Positions 12,231-20,798 of a stretch of DNA of 64,000 bases are shown here, piece after piece. The DNA comes from Polytrichum commune. Lineage: Eukaryota > Streptophyta > Polytrichopsida > Polytrichales > Polytrichaceae. How positions within the stretch are numbered: the first letter of the stretch is position 1; every line of letters starts with the position of its first letter. The DNA lies in assembly GCA_950295325.1 (NCBI GenBank), contig OX485808.1:38525180-38589179 (forward strand). The letters are read 5' to 3'. The notes beneath the pieces are model-generated. The model did not search any database. It saw only the letters and a list, made by a program, of their open reading frames with translations, and was not told where the DNA came from. Position numbers and translations under genes: made by a program.

Positions 12231-12591
12231 AAGGGTGCATAAGTATTTTTTCAATACTAAGGCCCAAGAAAACTAAATAAAAAAGTGTGATTAATATTTG
12301 GGAAGATGTCATAGCAAGGGTAACGAATTTCCAACGCCGAAGAATTGGCAAGGACATGTTAGCCCTAACCCTTCACCTGGACCACCGACGCATAAGGGTG
12401 GGGGTTTAGGGCTGACACTGTGTAGAACTCAAGATGAATCTACAATGTTGTAGCCTTTGTAGAATCCCATGATAATAATCCATGTACCATTTTCATGATA
12501 TTAGCAGGCATGTCAAACCATCAACAATGGTTGAATAATGTTATGTAACTATTAGAGTACCAAAATTTAAGAATTTCAAGCTTTCATAACA

Positions 12592-12680
12592 TTATACAGA
12601 TCCATAACAATGTTTTGCGGAACTAACAATATTTTGAGAATATTCTCAAATATTTCCCACATTCAGATTGAATGTGAACC
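12592..12680. mobile_element. fragment of a palindromic MITE
   Basis: It contains ACAGATCCATAACAATGTT and ends at the palindromic centre CACATTCAGATTGAATGTG, matching one arm and the middle of the complete element at 41711-41847. Confidence 0.55.
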
Positions 12681-13154
12681 CGTCATTAGTGTAAAAGGAT
12701 CTTGAAATCCCATGTCCATTGAGAAAGACATGCCTAAATCCAACACAACAATGATCTACACACCTAAAATTAAGCATTATGTGGGTAGGTGAGGATCTAA
12801 AAACAAACACCAAAAGGCATGTGTTTAAGAAGGATCGGATTTTGTGTTCAAGATATGTTGACCATTATAGCCTCAATAGTGAACATGATTGGGGGGACCT
12901 ATATGACCAATTAATGAGCACGGAAACCTTCACTTTGACAATGAACAAGATATTCATATGAGCTCCAACAATTAGGAGGCAAATTGCTACAAGCATGATT
13001 TGGATTTGCTAACTTAGGATCATAGCCTTAATCTTTCCCAAAACTTTCTTGGATCCAACCCATATTGCAATGAAGTACCAAAGGGATGACATCAACACCT
13101 TATTCACAATAAGTGTCCAACCCATTAGCAACAAGTGTGTGGAACTCCAATATT

Positions 13155-14791
13155 TCAGCTTGCCCTTAACCATGTCCACCATAAATTGAACATCCTAAAC
13201 TCCAAATGTAAGCCAAAAGGGTTGTCGAGTAATCTTGAGAGATCTCCATTCACGACCCACTTCCACTGATATTTCTCCGCCCATCTTGGCGGAGTCCCTT
13301 GGCTGCACCAATACGACACACTCTTATGCCAATTAATCTTCAACCCATAAGCTAGCCCGAAGTTATACAAAATCTTAAAAAGATTGTCCACACTATATTC
13401 TTCTATTCTCATAATAAATGATATGTCATCAAGATATTGGCTAATAATTTGTTGTGAGTTGCTTCAAGGGAGAACTATGCCCTTGAGACAACAATGCTCA
13501 TTGTTTTCTTAATTGCAATTTTGAGAGCTTTTGCAACAAGAATGAACAAGTAGGGAGCTAATTGACAACCTTGTTGGACTCCCCTATGGAGTTCAAACAA
13601 CTTAGGAGCTTGGTTATTAATGTTAACATAGACAATCACATCTTGGAACAACATTCTAATCGTGTTAGTAAAGGAGTTAGGCATCCCTAACTTCTCCATA
13701 ACTAGAAACATGAATGACCAGTCAACTCTATCATAGGCTTTGCTAAAGTCCAATTTAAGGAAATTTGAATTTTGGTGTGATTTTCTTAGCCCATTGGATA
13801 GATTCACGAGCGAGGAGAATATTGTTTAGGATAGATCTAAGTGGAAGGAAGGCAATTTGGTCACTATCAATTACCTCCACTAGAAGTGGTTGCAAGCGCA
13901 TTTGTAAAGCTTTGGCAAATATCTTGTAGGTAGTGTTGAGAAGAGTAATAGGTTGCCAAATGGTCAAGCATAATCTATCCCCTTCTTTGAATAAGAAAAC
14001 GGTAGAACCGTGAGGCTCTGTCCTTTACTATGAAAGACTACAATTGTAGTTGTCCACTTTGCTCATGCCAATCCATGGCTATTCACTATACCAAACCTTT
14101 CTTGGATTTTGTGCACCTTCTTCTCAAATGCGGGTCAAGAATTGAAGCTACTCATTTATCACCCAAAAATTTTAAAATGATAATCAAGAACTACCGAAAT
14201 AACTATAGTTAACTAGATTTCTTTCAATGCGTTTTAGGGAGCAATTATATATATATAAATATATTTATATATACACACACATATAGAGTTAACATCCAAA
14301 TTAAATAAAGTGGACCAAAAATAACAAGAACAAGTAACGTCCAAGTGTGAATGCAAAGTGGTTAGGAAATTTGCTCTTGAAATGAAGAAGTTGATGCATA
14401 GTCTTTGTCCTATAGACAAAGCCAACAAAAGTGCAGTAAGCCCCCATGCGAGTCCTCGTGGATATCGTCCTTGCATTAAAGATCCATTCACCATGGAAGT
14501 GAAGTCCACACCCATGCAACTCCATTAAGTTTTAAAGAAATTGGCCATAAGTCCATCGAGACCTCGGTTTTTTCCTTTTGCAAGTGCTTGGACCCCACCG
14601 AAGAGTTCCTCTTCCGTGATTGGGGCCTCCAACACCCATTGAGCAACAAGTGAGAATTTACACGATACATAACTCAATAATTCCTTACAACATGCCTTGC
14701 GTTGCTCATCTGTTTCCAGAGAAGCATACAACTCGAAGTAGAAAGAGTTGTATATCCTGGTGAGATCCGTACTTGAGTAGGGCCTCATCAC
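13155..14791 (-). pseudogene. dead L1-type LINE reverse transcriptase, split by an insertion
   Basis: Reading from 14791 downward, translated pieces follow the order of an L1-clade ORF2. A linker LEAPITEEELFGGVQALAKG comes first, then TIWQPITLLNTTYKIFAKAL, then the RT block FLKLDFSKAYDRVDWSFM, then HRGVQQGCQLAPYLFILVAK, and the catalytic YLDD (13425-13436). The frame is broken: an in-frame TGA lies just upstream of YLDD, and several frame changes occur. About 400 bp (near 14015-14425) interrupts the join between GLTALL and the FLFKEGDRL segment. Neither endonuclease nor RNase H was recognised, so this is a 5'-truncated remnant. Confidence 0.85.
14015..14425. mobile_element. probable small DNA insertion inside the LINE
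   Basis: This segment interrupts the LINE reading frame. Its ends are weakly inverted: GGCTCTGTCCTTTACTATG on the left and the reverse complement of the right end GGCTTTGTCTATAGGAC. An A+T microsatellite (14245-14285) lies inside. The target duplication is not resolved. Confidence 0.4.
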
Positions 14792-14937
14792 TTTTGCATG
14801 CCGGATTGAGGACTTAATTGCACATGAATCAGACCGGTGCTCAGCCTAGGCCCATGCCGTGTTAAGGTGGGCCTTAATCCTCTCACACTAATTGTGTGTT
14901 TCATAGGCCATCTATATAACCACCCCCCCCCCCATAA

Positions 14938-15291
14938 ACCCCTCCACTTGATATCACCATACAGTTCATCGAATTCACATATTGTAATGATAGATTCGCC
15001 ATTGAAACACTAGACAAAAAAATCATAAAATACCAACCACTCATAAACAACATCATAACAAAGGGTTGGAACGTAGCCCCACTCATGGTACTAGTTGCGG
15101 GAGCAAGAGGCACAACACATATCCCATCAATGAAAAAACTGGAAACAACGTTCACACTCCCTATCACGAAAATCAAAAACACATTTAAACAAATTAACAT
15201 AATTGCCACACAATATGCACATTCTATATTAGTCCACAAACGAAGGCTAGAAAATCGACAAACTATTAATGATCTCCAAGACCCCTCATAA
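14938..15291 (+). pseudogene. C-terminal fragment of a retroelement-like ORF between poly-C tracts
   Basis: The plus frame is open from 14938 to the stop at 15291 (about 117 codons). Readable blocks are ITIQFIEFTYCNDRF, KYQPLINNIITKGWNVAPLM, VAGARGTTHIPSMKKLE and a basic tail HSILVHKRRLENRQ. From memory, this pattern occurs downstream of reverse transcriptases in some non-LTR-like elements, but I cannot run a search, so the identity is tentative. The fragment lies between two C-homopolymers (about 14923-14933 and 15319-15330), which may mark a duplication or an assembly weak point. It is on the opposite strand to the LINE beside it. Confidence 0.4.
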
Positions 15292-15510
15292 ATAAATCTC
15301 CCACCCAATGCAGATCCCCCCCCCCCCACTAACTACCCCAAACAAGGTTCATACATAATAACCAACTACCGAAAGTTACCATTGGTTACTAAATATAGTG
15401 TTTACGTCTTGCAAAGGGCGAAGTAGTTTTACATCTAACGCCACTGCCGCAAGGCATGGCCTAGGATGTTCTACGAAGAGACACTTTATTCACTCCGGCC
15501 TCCTCCGGAG

Positions 15511-15550
15511 ACCAGAGTTCTTCTTCTTCTTCTTCTTCTTCTTCTTCTTG
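15511..15550. repeat. (TTC)n microsatellite
   Basis: About eleven consecutive TTC units, uninterrupted. Confidence 0.95.
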
Positions 15551-15861
15551 TGTTTCATACATATCATACAAGAAATGGGTGTAGAAAGAAACTTGTTGAA
15601 TTCTCTAGAGTAGGAACCAATCCTTGCTTGTTATTGTAGGAACATGAGGACACTTGCCTCCTCTTCACTAGGACCATTTGATGTCACCTCTTTACCAAAT
15701 GGCGCTTCGGCACTGGTCGGAATTGTAGGACCCATAGCCACCACATACGGTGTCGCTCTAAAGTTGTAGTCTATTATAGATAGTATTTATATTCTGTAAT
15801 CAAGCATTGAATTTACCTGAAATACAGTCAACATTGCTTGGCCAAATTTTCACAAAACTTA

Positions 15862-16453
15862 GGGCCGGTTCACATGGGTCTCAAATCAGTGATCGGGAAG
15901 ATTTTTAGGCATAACCCGTTGAGATCCTAGTGTTTGCAAGTCCAACCAGTTACATGTTAACATCCTCCAGTTTTCCTTCATTGAATTGGGGAATATTCCA
16001 TAAATTTCTCTAAAACGATCGGTGATTTTCCTGCAGTCTTGAACTTCAACCGGTTGTTTTTCAAACTCAACCGGTTCATCTGTAACTAACTGTCGGTACT
16101 CCCCAATCATAGTCTCAAATCACTTGTCACTTTAGGTTAATCCATGCGATCTTAGCCATTGACATCATGGAAGTTGGGACTCACTACTTCACACATAGTC
16201 CTGGGTCTTAAGTTTCAAGTATGACATGGATGCTCACATGGCAACACTTTTTGTTGAGCAAAAAGCTAGACCCAACTTTCAACACAAGTCCTGCGAATAC
16301 ATTTGCATAAAATCACCAAGATTCGGTTTTTCACCATATTTTAATGGTTTCTTGAGGCTCAGAAGTTGGGACTTTGCCTCCGATCCATGTTGGGATTTGT
16401 TAACATGAGTGGGACTTAGGACTTGGGACTTGGAACCAATTGTGAACTGGCCC
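15862..16453. mobile_element. Tourist-like MITE (GGGCCGGTTCACAT family) with a nested MITE
   Basis: The left end GGGCCGGTTCACATGGGTCT and the inverted right end (TGTGAACTGGCCC) are flanked by TTA on both sides (15859-15861, 16454-16456). It aligns over its length with the element at 25647-26045, except for an extra 234 bp explained by the nested element at 15889-16111 plus its 11-bp duplication. Confidence 0.85.
15889..16111. mobile_element. 223-bp MITE with 11-bp target duplication
   Basis: The flanking direct repeat GTCTCAAATCA occurs at 15878-15888 and 16112-16122. The ends are weakly inverted (TGATCGGGAAG left; TATGATTGGGGAG as the reverse complement of the right). The body is about 80 percent similar by eye to 46453-46674. 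An 11-bp duplication points to a Mutator-like (MULE) mobiliser (8-11 bp in that superfamily); that assignment is inference. Confidence 0.8.
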
Positions 16454-16479
16454 TTAGTATCCAAATACCACATGTCTAA

Positions 16480-16877
16480 GGGCCAGTTTAGACTATGATG
16501 AACAAGTGCAACGGTTGAGCTAGATTTTTAGCCCAAAACAAGGTTATTTTAGGCAACGGTTGGTATGGTGAACAAAAAATGAAAACAATTAATATTTTCT
16601 TTTGAAAAAAAACTCAAGTTGGAGTTCTTTAGAGGTCAAGTTTCTTGTCCGAATGTTTGAGGTTACCCAAGAAACTTGACCTCCCCTAACAAAAAACGTT
16701 GCCATGTTGGTAGCCATGTCATTTTTTCCATCCAAGCTTGAAGTTCTCCATTACAAAAATCTAGGCAGTGGTGTAAACCCCGGCCGATGAAGAACCCATT
16801 TCATAACCAATCATATTGCTCCCATTCCCCTAAAATGCTTGACCAGTGCGCTTCTTCACCGTAGTCTAAACTTGCCT
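16480..16877. mobile_element. Tourist-like MITE (GGGCCAGTTTAGAC family)
   Basis: This 398-bp non-coding element has inverted ends sharing CAGTTTAGACTATGATGAA-type sequence, flanked by TAA on both sides (16477-16479, 16878-16880). It lies only 26 bp from the MITE ending at 16453. Confidence 0.8.
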
Positions 16878-16950
16878 TAAGTTACCTTATCTACCTTGGA
16901 TCATTGCACACATTAGGGAGAGAAAGCTTTAGACACACCTGCAAGCCTGA

Positions 16951-17542
16951 GGCCCACTTCACACACAAGGCTGAAGGCCCTTGACCATGGCAATGTAAGA
17001 GCTCTCATTGGTCGAAAAGGCGGAGACGGTCCAAGTTCACTTCACACTAGGAGGTGAAGGCCTAAAGGCCCAAAGAAAAGTTCGTGGATGAAAAGTCTAC
17101 ATGGAGTCCTACATGGCTGGTTGTGGATAAGGGTGCATGGTCTACCGGAATTTGCGTCAGACCCACCTCCAAGAGGTGGGCTTGACGCAAATTCCGGGAG
17201 ATCATGATTTTTTTAATTTTTTTTTTCCAGCAGGACAAATTTCAGGACAAACTGCATGGCAGATTCCAAGACAGATTCCATGACAGACAAACACCACCAA
17301 GTAGTTATCTTAAATTGATAAACTTGGAGACATATTATATTAAACCAAACCCTCCCCTCTTTTTCTGCCAACAAAATATGCAATGGTCCGGCAACATGGT
17401 TCATTCTCACTTCACACTATGCTTGAGGGCCAAAGACTACATAAAATGGCTTTCCCAACACCCATGGTACGGCCTTTGGATGAGAGTCAAGGGTCCTCAC
17501 CATTACAAGGTCACGGCTCTTGGCTGATGTGTGAAGTGGCCC
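16951..17542. mobile_element. Tourist-like MITE, uninterrupted sister of 7912-9747
   Basis: The ends GGCCCACTTCACACACAAGG and the inverted GTGTGAAGTGGCC are flanked by TGA on both sides (16948-16950, 17543-17545), a variant of the usual TTA/TAA. It is inverted relative to 7912-9747 and defines that copy's empty site. It carries the same internal hairpin (17147-17195). Confidence 0.8.
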
Positions 17543-17632
17543 TGACATGGAGCATGACATCTTGATTTGCGGAAAACGATCGTTTCCCCACACCTAAATT
17601 CAAAGCAACTTAAGTACATTTTGTCATGTACT

Positions 17633-17735
17633 AGAGAAGCTGCAGGGTAGTGCCGATTCGGCAGTATGGTGAGGTCACTGGCGAGCCAGCTGGCCGAACC
17701 ATACTGCCGAATCGGCACTACCCTGCAGCTTCTCT
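17633..17735. repeat. 38-bp-arm perfect hairpin abutting the Crypton-like element
   Basis: The arms 17633-17670 and 17698-17735 are perfect reverse complements around a 27-nt spacer, which itself contains the palindrome GCCAGCTGGC. Each arm contains a nested dyad, TGCCGATTCGGCA or TGCCGAATCGGCA. The element's left TIR begins two bases further on. The same TGCCGATT/AATCGGCA words recur four to five times at the element's right end (about 20685-20745). This suggests the hairpin is part of the element or shares its binding protein. Confidence 0.9.
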
Positions 17736-17745
17736 GGCGTTAAAG

Positions 17746-17774
17746 GACCGTATGTCAAATTCGGACATACGGTC
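17746..17774. promoter_or_regulatory. putative tyrosine-recombinase core site (11-7-11 dyad)
   Basis: GACCGTATGTC and its perfect inverted copy GACATACGGTC flank the 7-bp spacer AAATTCG. This matches the geometry of crossover sites used by tyrosine recombinases (11-13 bp arms around a 6-8 bp spacer). The right end of the element has one arm only (GACTGTATGTC with spacer CAATTCG, in the reverse strand). The functional reading is inference. Confidence 0.5.
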
Positions 17775-17890
17775 GAGACCGTATCTCTACGGAAACCATA
17801 TACCTCCTCCGAACTTTCATCGACGTCACCGTGAAGCAGTTTTACTTCCATTTCGATTTCTTTTTGCTTGTTTTGTGCCGATTGACAGCA

Positions 17891-20032
17891 ATGACGTCAA
17901 TTGATCGTGTTCCGTTGAAGGATGTGTCCAATTCCTTGGCAATTACACCTGTGATTTCGGCGTTGGATGCGGGGGACAACGGTGCATCACCAAATACATC
18001 TCTAATTTTGGAGTCAGAGAGTGTGAACAACGGTTTACTTCGCAAACCAACGGAGGAGCTTCCAACAACAGAAACTATTGTTTCTAAGCATGTTTCACAT
18101 GATCCGTGTGGTTTCTGGCGCATTTCTGGTGATCTTGACGGTGTTAGAGAGATTGATCCTGGCGAGGATCCTGCTTGGCTCGTTGACGGGGAAGATTATC
18201 TTGAAGTCGTTGATATCTTAGGAGGCGAGGCAGACGTTTTTGAGATTTCTGAGCCTGCAGCTGATGCGAATCTGGTCGATGTTCCTGAGCCAACTTCTGA
18301 TGCCGCTTTGGAGTATCTTCGAAAAGGTTTTAGGCAGCTTGAAAAGGAGGAGGTTAATATAGTTGCCAAGGGCGGTCACAGGAAGTCTGCGTATCTCGAC
18401 AATTGGGCTTGTAATCGATTCAATGACTGGCGGATCATTTCTGGCATTACCAGCCAAGATACTATTGAAGACATGTTCGAGAATTCATGCGCCTTACTGA
18501 ACGAACAACTGTCAACATTTTTTCTTCAAGTCTAACGTAGAGATGGGAAGCTCTACCCTGGTGAAACGCTTGTTGGACTACTGCGGGCGATTGGCCGAAT
18601 CATCCGAGCCATATGTTGCCAGAGAAGTGTGGAGACTTCCAAACCTGAGGAGGAGTTTTACATTTTGGAGGATCCTCGGTTCATGAAAGCATGTGTTGCA
18701 TGCACTACATCAGCACGACATTCTGGAATGGCCGGTGTAGGACGTAAGCGGAGGGTTACTGCAGCGCTCACTCCTGAGCAAGATGCTGCGATCTTGGCCC
18801 AGGCTTTTATGTCCAAATCGGACAGGCGTGGTTGTCAACTCCGACTAGCCTTCTATGTTAGTGTGAATTTTTGTGTGAGAGCTCAACAAGAATTGTATAA
18901 TCTGTGTGATATCGACTTTGAGTTTTCTGAAGATCGCTTGGCAGATTCGTTCGGTTTGTCGAGAGATCATCTAAGAACCATAAGATTGATCTAAAGCATT
19001 GTCAGCCTGAGAAACTTCGGCGTCCAGTTACGTGCTACCTGCCAGATGTGGTTCTTACTTTTGATACGTACTTTGCGCACCTCCCTAAGTGGCTTCCTAA
19101 TGAACCAGGGCCTCATCCGTTGTTCCTGCGACCAATAGATGGCATCCTACGTGATCCTGGGGTTGTAAGTAGTTCAATTCCATGTTTCTGGCTTTTTGTT
19201 TTAAGATCCAGTTCGGTGGTTTGGTAGATCCAGTTCGCTAGGATTTTTTCTCTTCCTAACCGGTAGGTGATTTGGTATATGAATTGGTCGTTTTCCTTCA
19301 TGCGCTGATTTTACTCCTTGGCTGTGTTTGAAGTGGTACTCCAAATCTCGAGTTGGAATAAAAAACATTTCAAAGTGGCTCAAGCAGATGGTGCAAGATA
19401 TTCCGGGTTGTGATGTTGGATGCTTCTCCAATAAGACTGCTCGAGTTACCACTGTTAGCCGCTTGAATGCTATGGGAGTGCCAGCCGAAATAGGAATGAA
19501 GCTTACTGGTCACAATTCTCGAGAAGATTATATGCGTTACAATACAGACGAAGATGGAATAGAAATGCGTGCTCTCCAGAATATAGCCAGTGCAGTGTCT
19601 GGCACCGGTGGTGATATCTCTTGGCATCAAGCTCTCAATTATGAGCGGCGAAGATTTTACGAATCTCAGAATAAGCAACCCCAGTCGATTCTGCCTTCAC
19701 CATCGGTTTCTTCTTCGATCTGTGATGTTAGAGATGGATCCGAAATTGTTAACGCCCAGGATCGTGCAATGATTGCTCAACTTGTTCCTGCACCTGATGT
19801 GAACTGCAAGCGGATGATTGAGGAGGACGATTGGTGGTCTAATTCCGATGTTCAGCAAGAGATTGAAGCTCTGATTACTTCCAAGAAGCAGGCAGTTGAA
19901 ATTTCCCGTGTTAACAACATCGATAATGTTAGCAACGTATTCCATGGGAATATCAGTAATTGTACCATTCAGCTGAGTATTCCAGATGCAGCGTCAGCAT
20001 CAGCGCTTTTTAACTCTTTGAAGAACCAGTAA
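17891..20032 (+). pseudogene. Crypton-type (DUF3504/KIAA1958-like) tyrosine recombinase, degenerate
   Basis: The likely start is ATG 17891. Exon 1 runs to 19164, ending in a GTAAGT donor. Exon 2 runs 19334-20032 after a GAAG acceptor, phase 0. The order of domains fits Crypton recombinases: an acidic N-terminal region; an SAM-like core-binding domain (HRKSAYLDNWACNRFNDW to STFFLQV and DGKLYPGETLVGLLRAIGR); then the catalytic domain. Catalytic candidates are Arg in NFCVRAQQELYNL, Lys (19433-19435) and Arg (19442-19444) in SNKTARVTT, His in LTGHNSRED (19511-19513) and Tyr in YMRYN (19538-19540). The C-terminal VFHGNISNCTIQL resembles the Asn/Cys-rich tail common in this family. Damage: TAA at 18533-18535 and a one-base frame loss near 18970-18990. 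It could be recently dead, since the rest is well preserved. Confidence 0.8.
19165..19333 (+). other. intron of the recombinase gene
   Basis: The donor is GTT|GTAAGTAG and the acceptor ends TGTTTGAAG. The 169-bp insert separates GILRDPGV from WYSKSRVGIKNISKW, which are contiguous in related recombinases, and phase 0 is kept. It contains an imperfect direct repeat of AGATCCAGTTCG. Confidence 0.75.
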
Positions 20033-20035
20033 TAA

Positions 20036-20195
20036 CGATTCGAAGCAGTGATCGATAGATTTAGTGAGATCGATTCGAAGCAGTGATTGACTAAGTGAGA
20101 TCGATTGTGTGAAAAAACATTGATAGATTTAGTGAGAACGATTCAAAACTGTGATAGATTTAGTAAGAACGATTCCAAACTGTGAATGATTCGAA
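20036..20195. repeat. minisatellite after the recombinase stop
   Basis: About five diverged units of 30-40 bp, built on GATAGATTTAGTGAGAACGATTC and CGATTCGAAGCAGTGAT, start four bases after the recombinase stop codon. A second short duplication, TTGAGTTCAGTAATTGTG, occurs at about 20222 and 20254. Confidence 0.8.
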
Positions 20196-20798
20196 GCAGC
20201 CGAGGTTTTTACATGCAGCCTTGAGTTCAGTAATTGTGGATTGAGAAGCCTCTTTGAGTTCAGTAATTGTGATCGCATGATTGGATGGTGGATGCTTTCA
20301 TTGTTAGAGGTTTTGGTTTTGATTGATGATTGATGACACGAGATAGATACTAAGTGAACGTTGAATGAACCAATCTTGCTGCCAAGAACCGATTTGCAAG
20401 ACGGTACACTCTGTTTTTTAATCACTCACTTATATTTGATGTTGTGTAAACGTGAGTTCTGAGTATACTGGACATTTCTTCACCATCAGTGTAACACACA
20501 ACAAGAATTGAGTGAACATTAGTCATAAGGAAACCACAATTAATATCAACAATCAAAGGAAAAGCCTACAGTCAGTACATTTCCATCGGGTACGTAGTAC
20601 TGTCTCATGCGCGGGAAGCTCGTCAAATTCAAATGGCATTTATATACGATATACGGAATACGGTTTACAAAATATGATCACCGAATCGGCAGGCCTGGCC
20701 GATTATGACTGGCAGAATCGGCAGTCCACCTCAGCTGCCGATTCTACCCAAAAAAAGGGCTCAAAAATTGGCCGAATTGGACATACAGTCCTTTAACG

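Larger units (their letters stand above)
17738..20798 (+). mobile_element. Crypton-like tyrosine-recombinase transposon with terminal inverted repeats
   Basis: This 3061-bp element is bounded by 27-bp inverted repeats at 17738-17764 and 20772-20798, identical at 25 of 27 positions. The outermost bases are CGTTAAAGGA at both ends. Inside it encodes a Crypton-type tyrosine recombinase (17891-20032, with an intron, one stop and one frameshift). A minisatellite follows the stop (20036-20195), and subterminal ACCGTAT words lie at both ends. No target duplication is visible outside the repeats, as expected when a tyrosine recombinase rather than a DDE transposase integrates DNA. Cryptons normally lack inverted repeats, so the architecture is atypical. 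The G+C-balanced coding region contrasts with the A+T-rich flanks. Confidence 0.75.

Noticed and set aside
17633..17735. Hairpin as a transcription terminator
   Set aside because: There is no U-tract or upstream bacterial-type gene, and the genome is eukaryotic with spliced genes.
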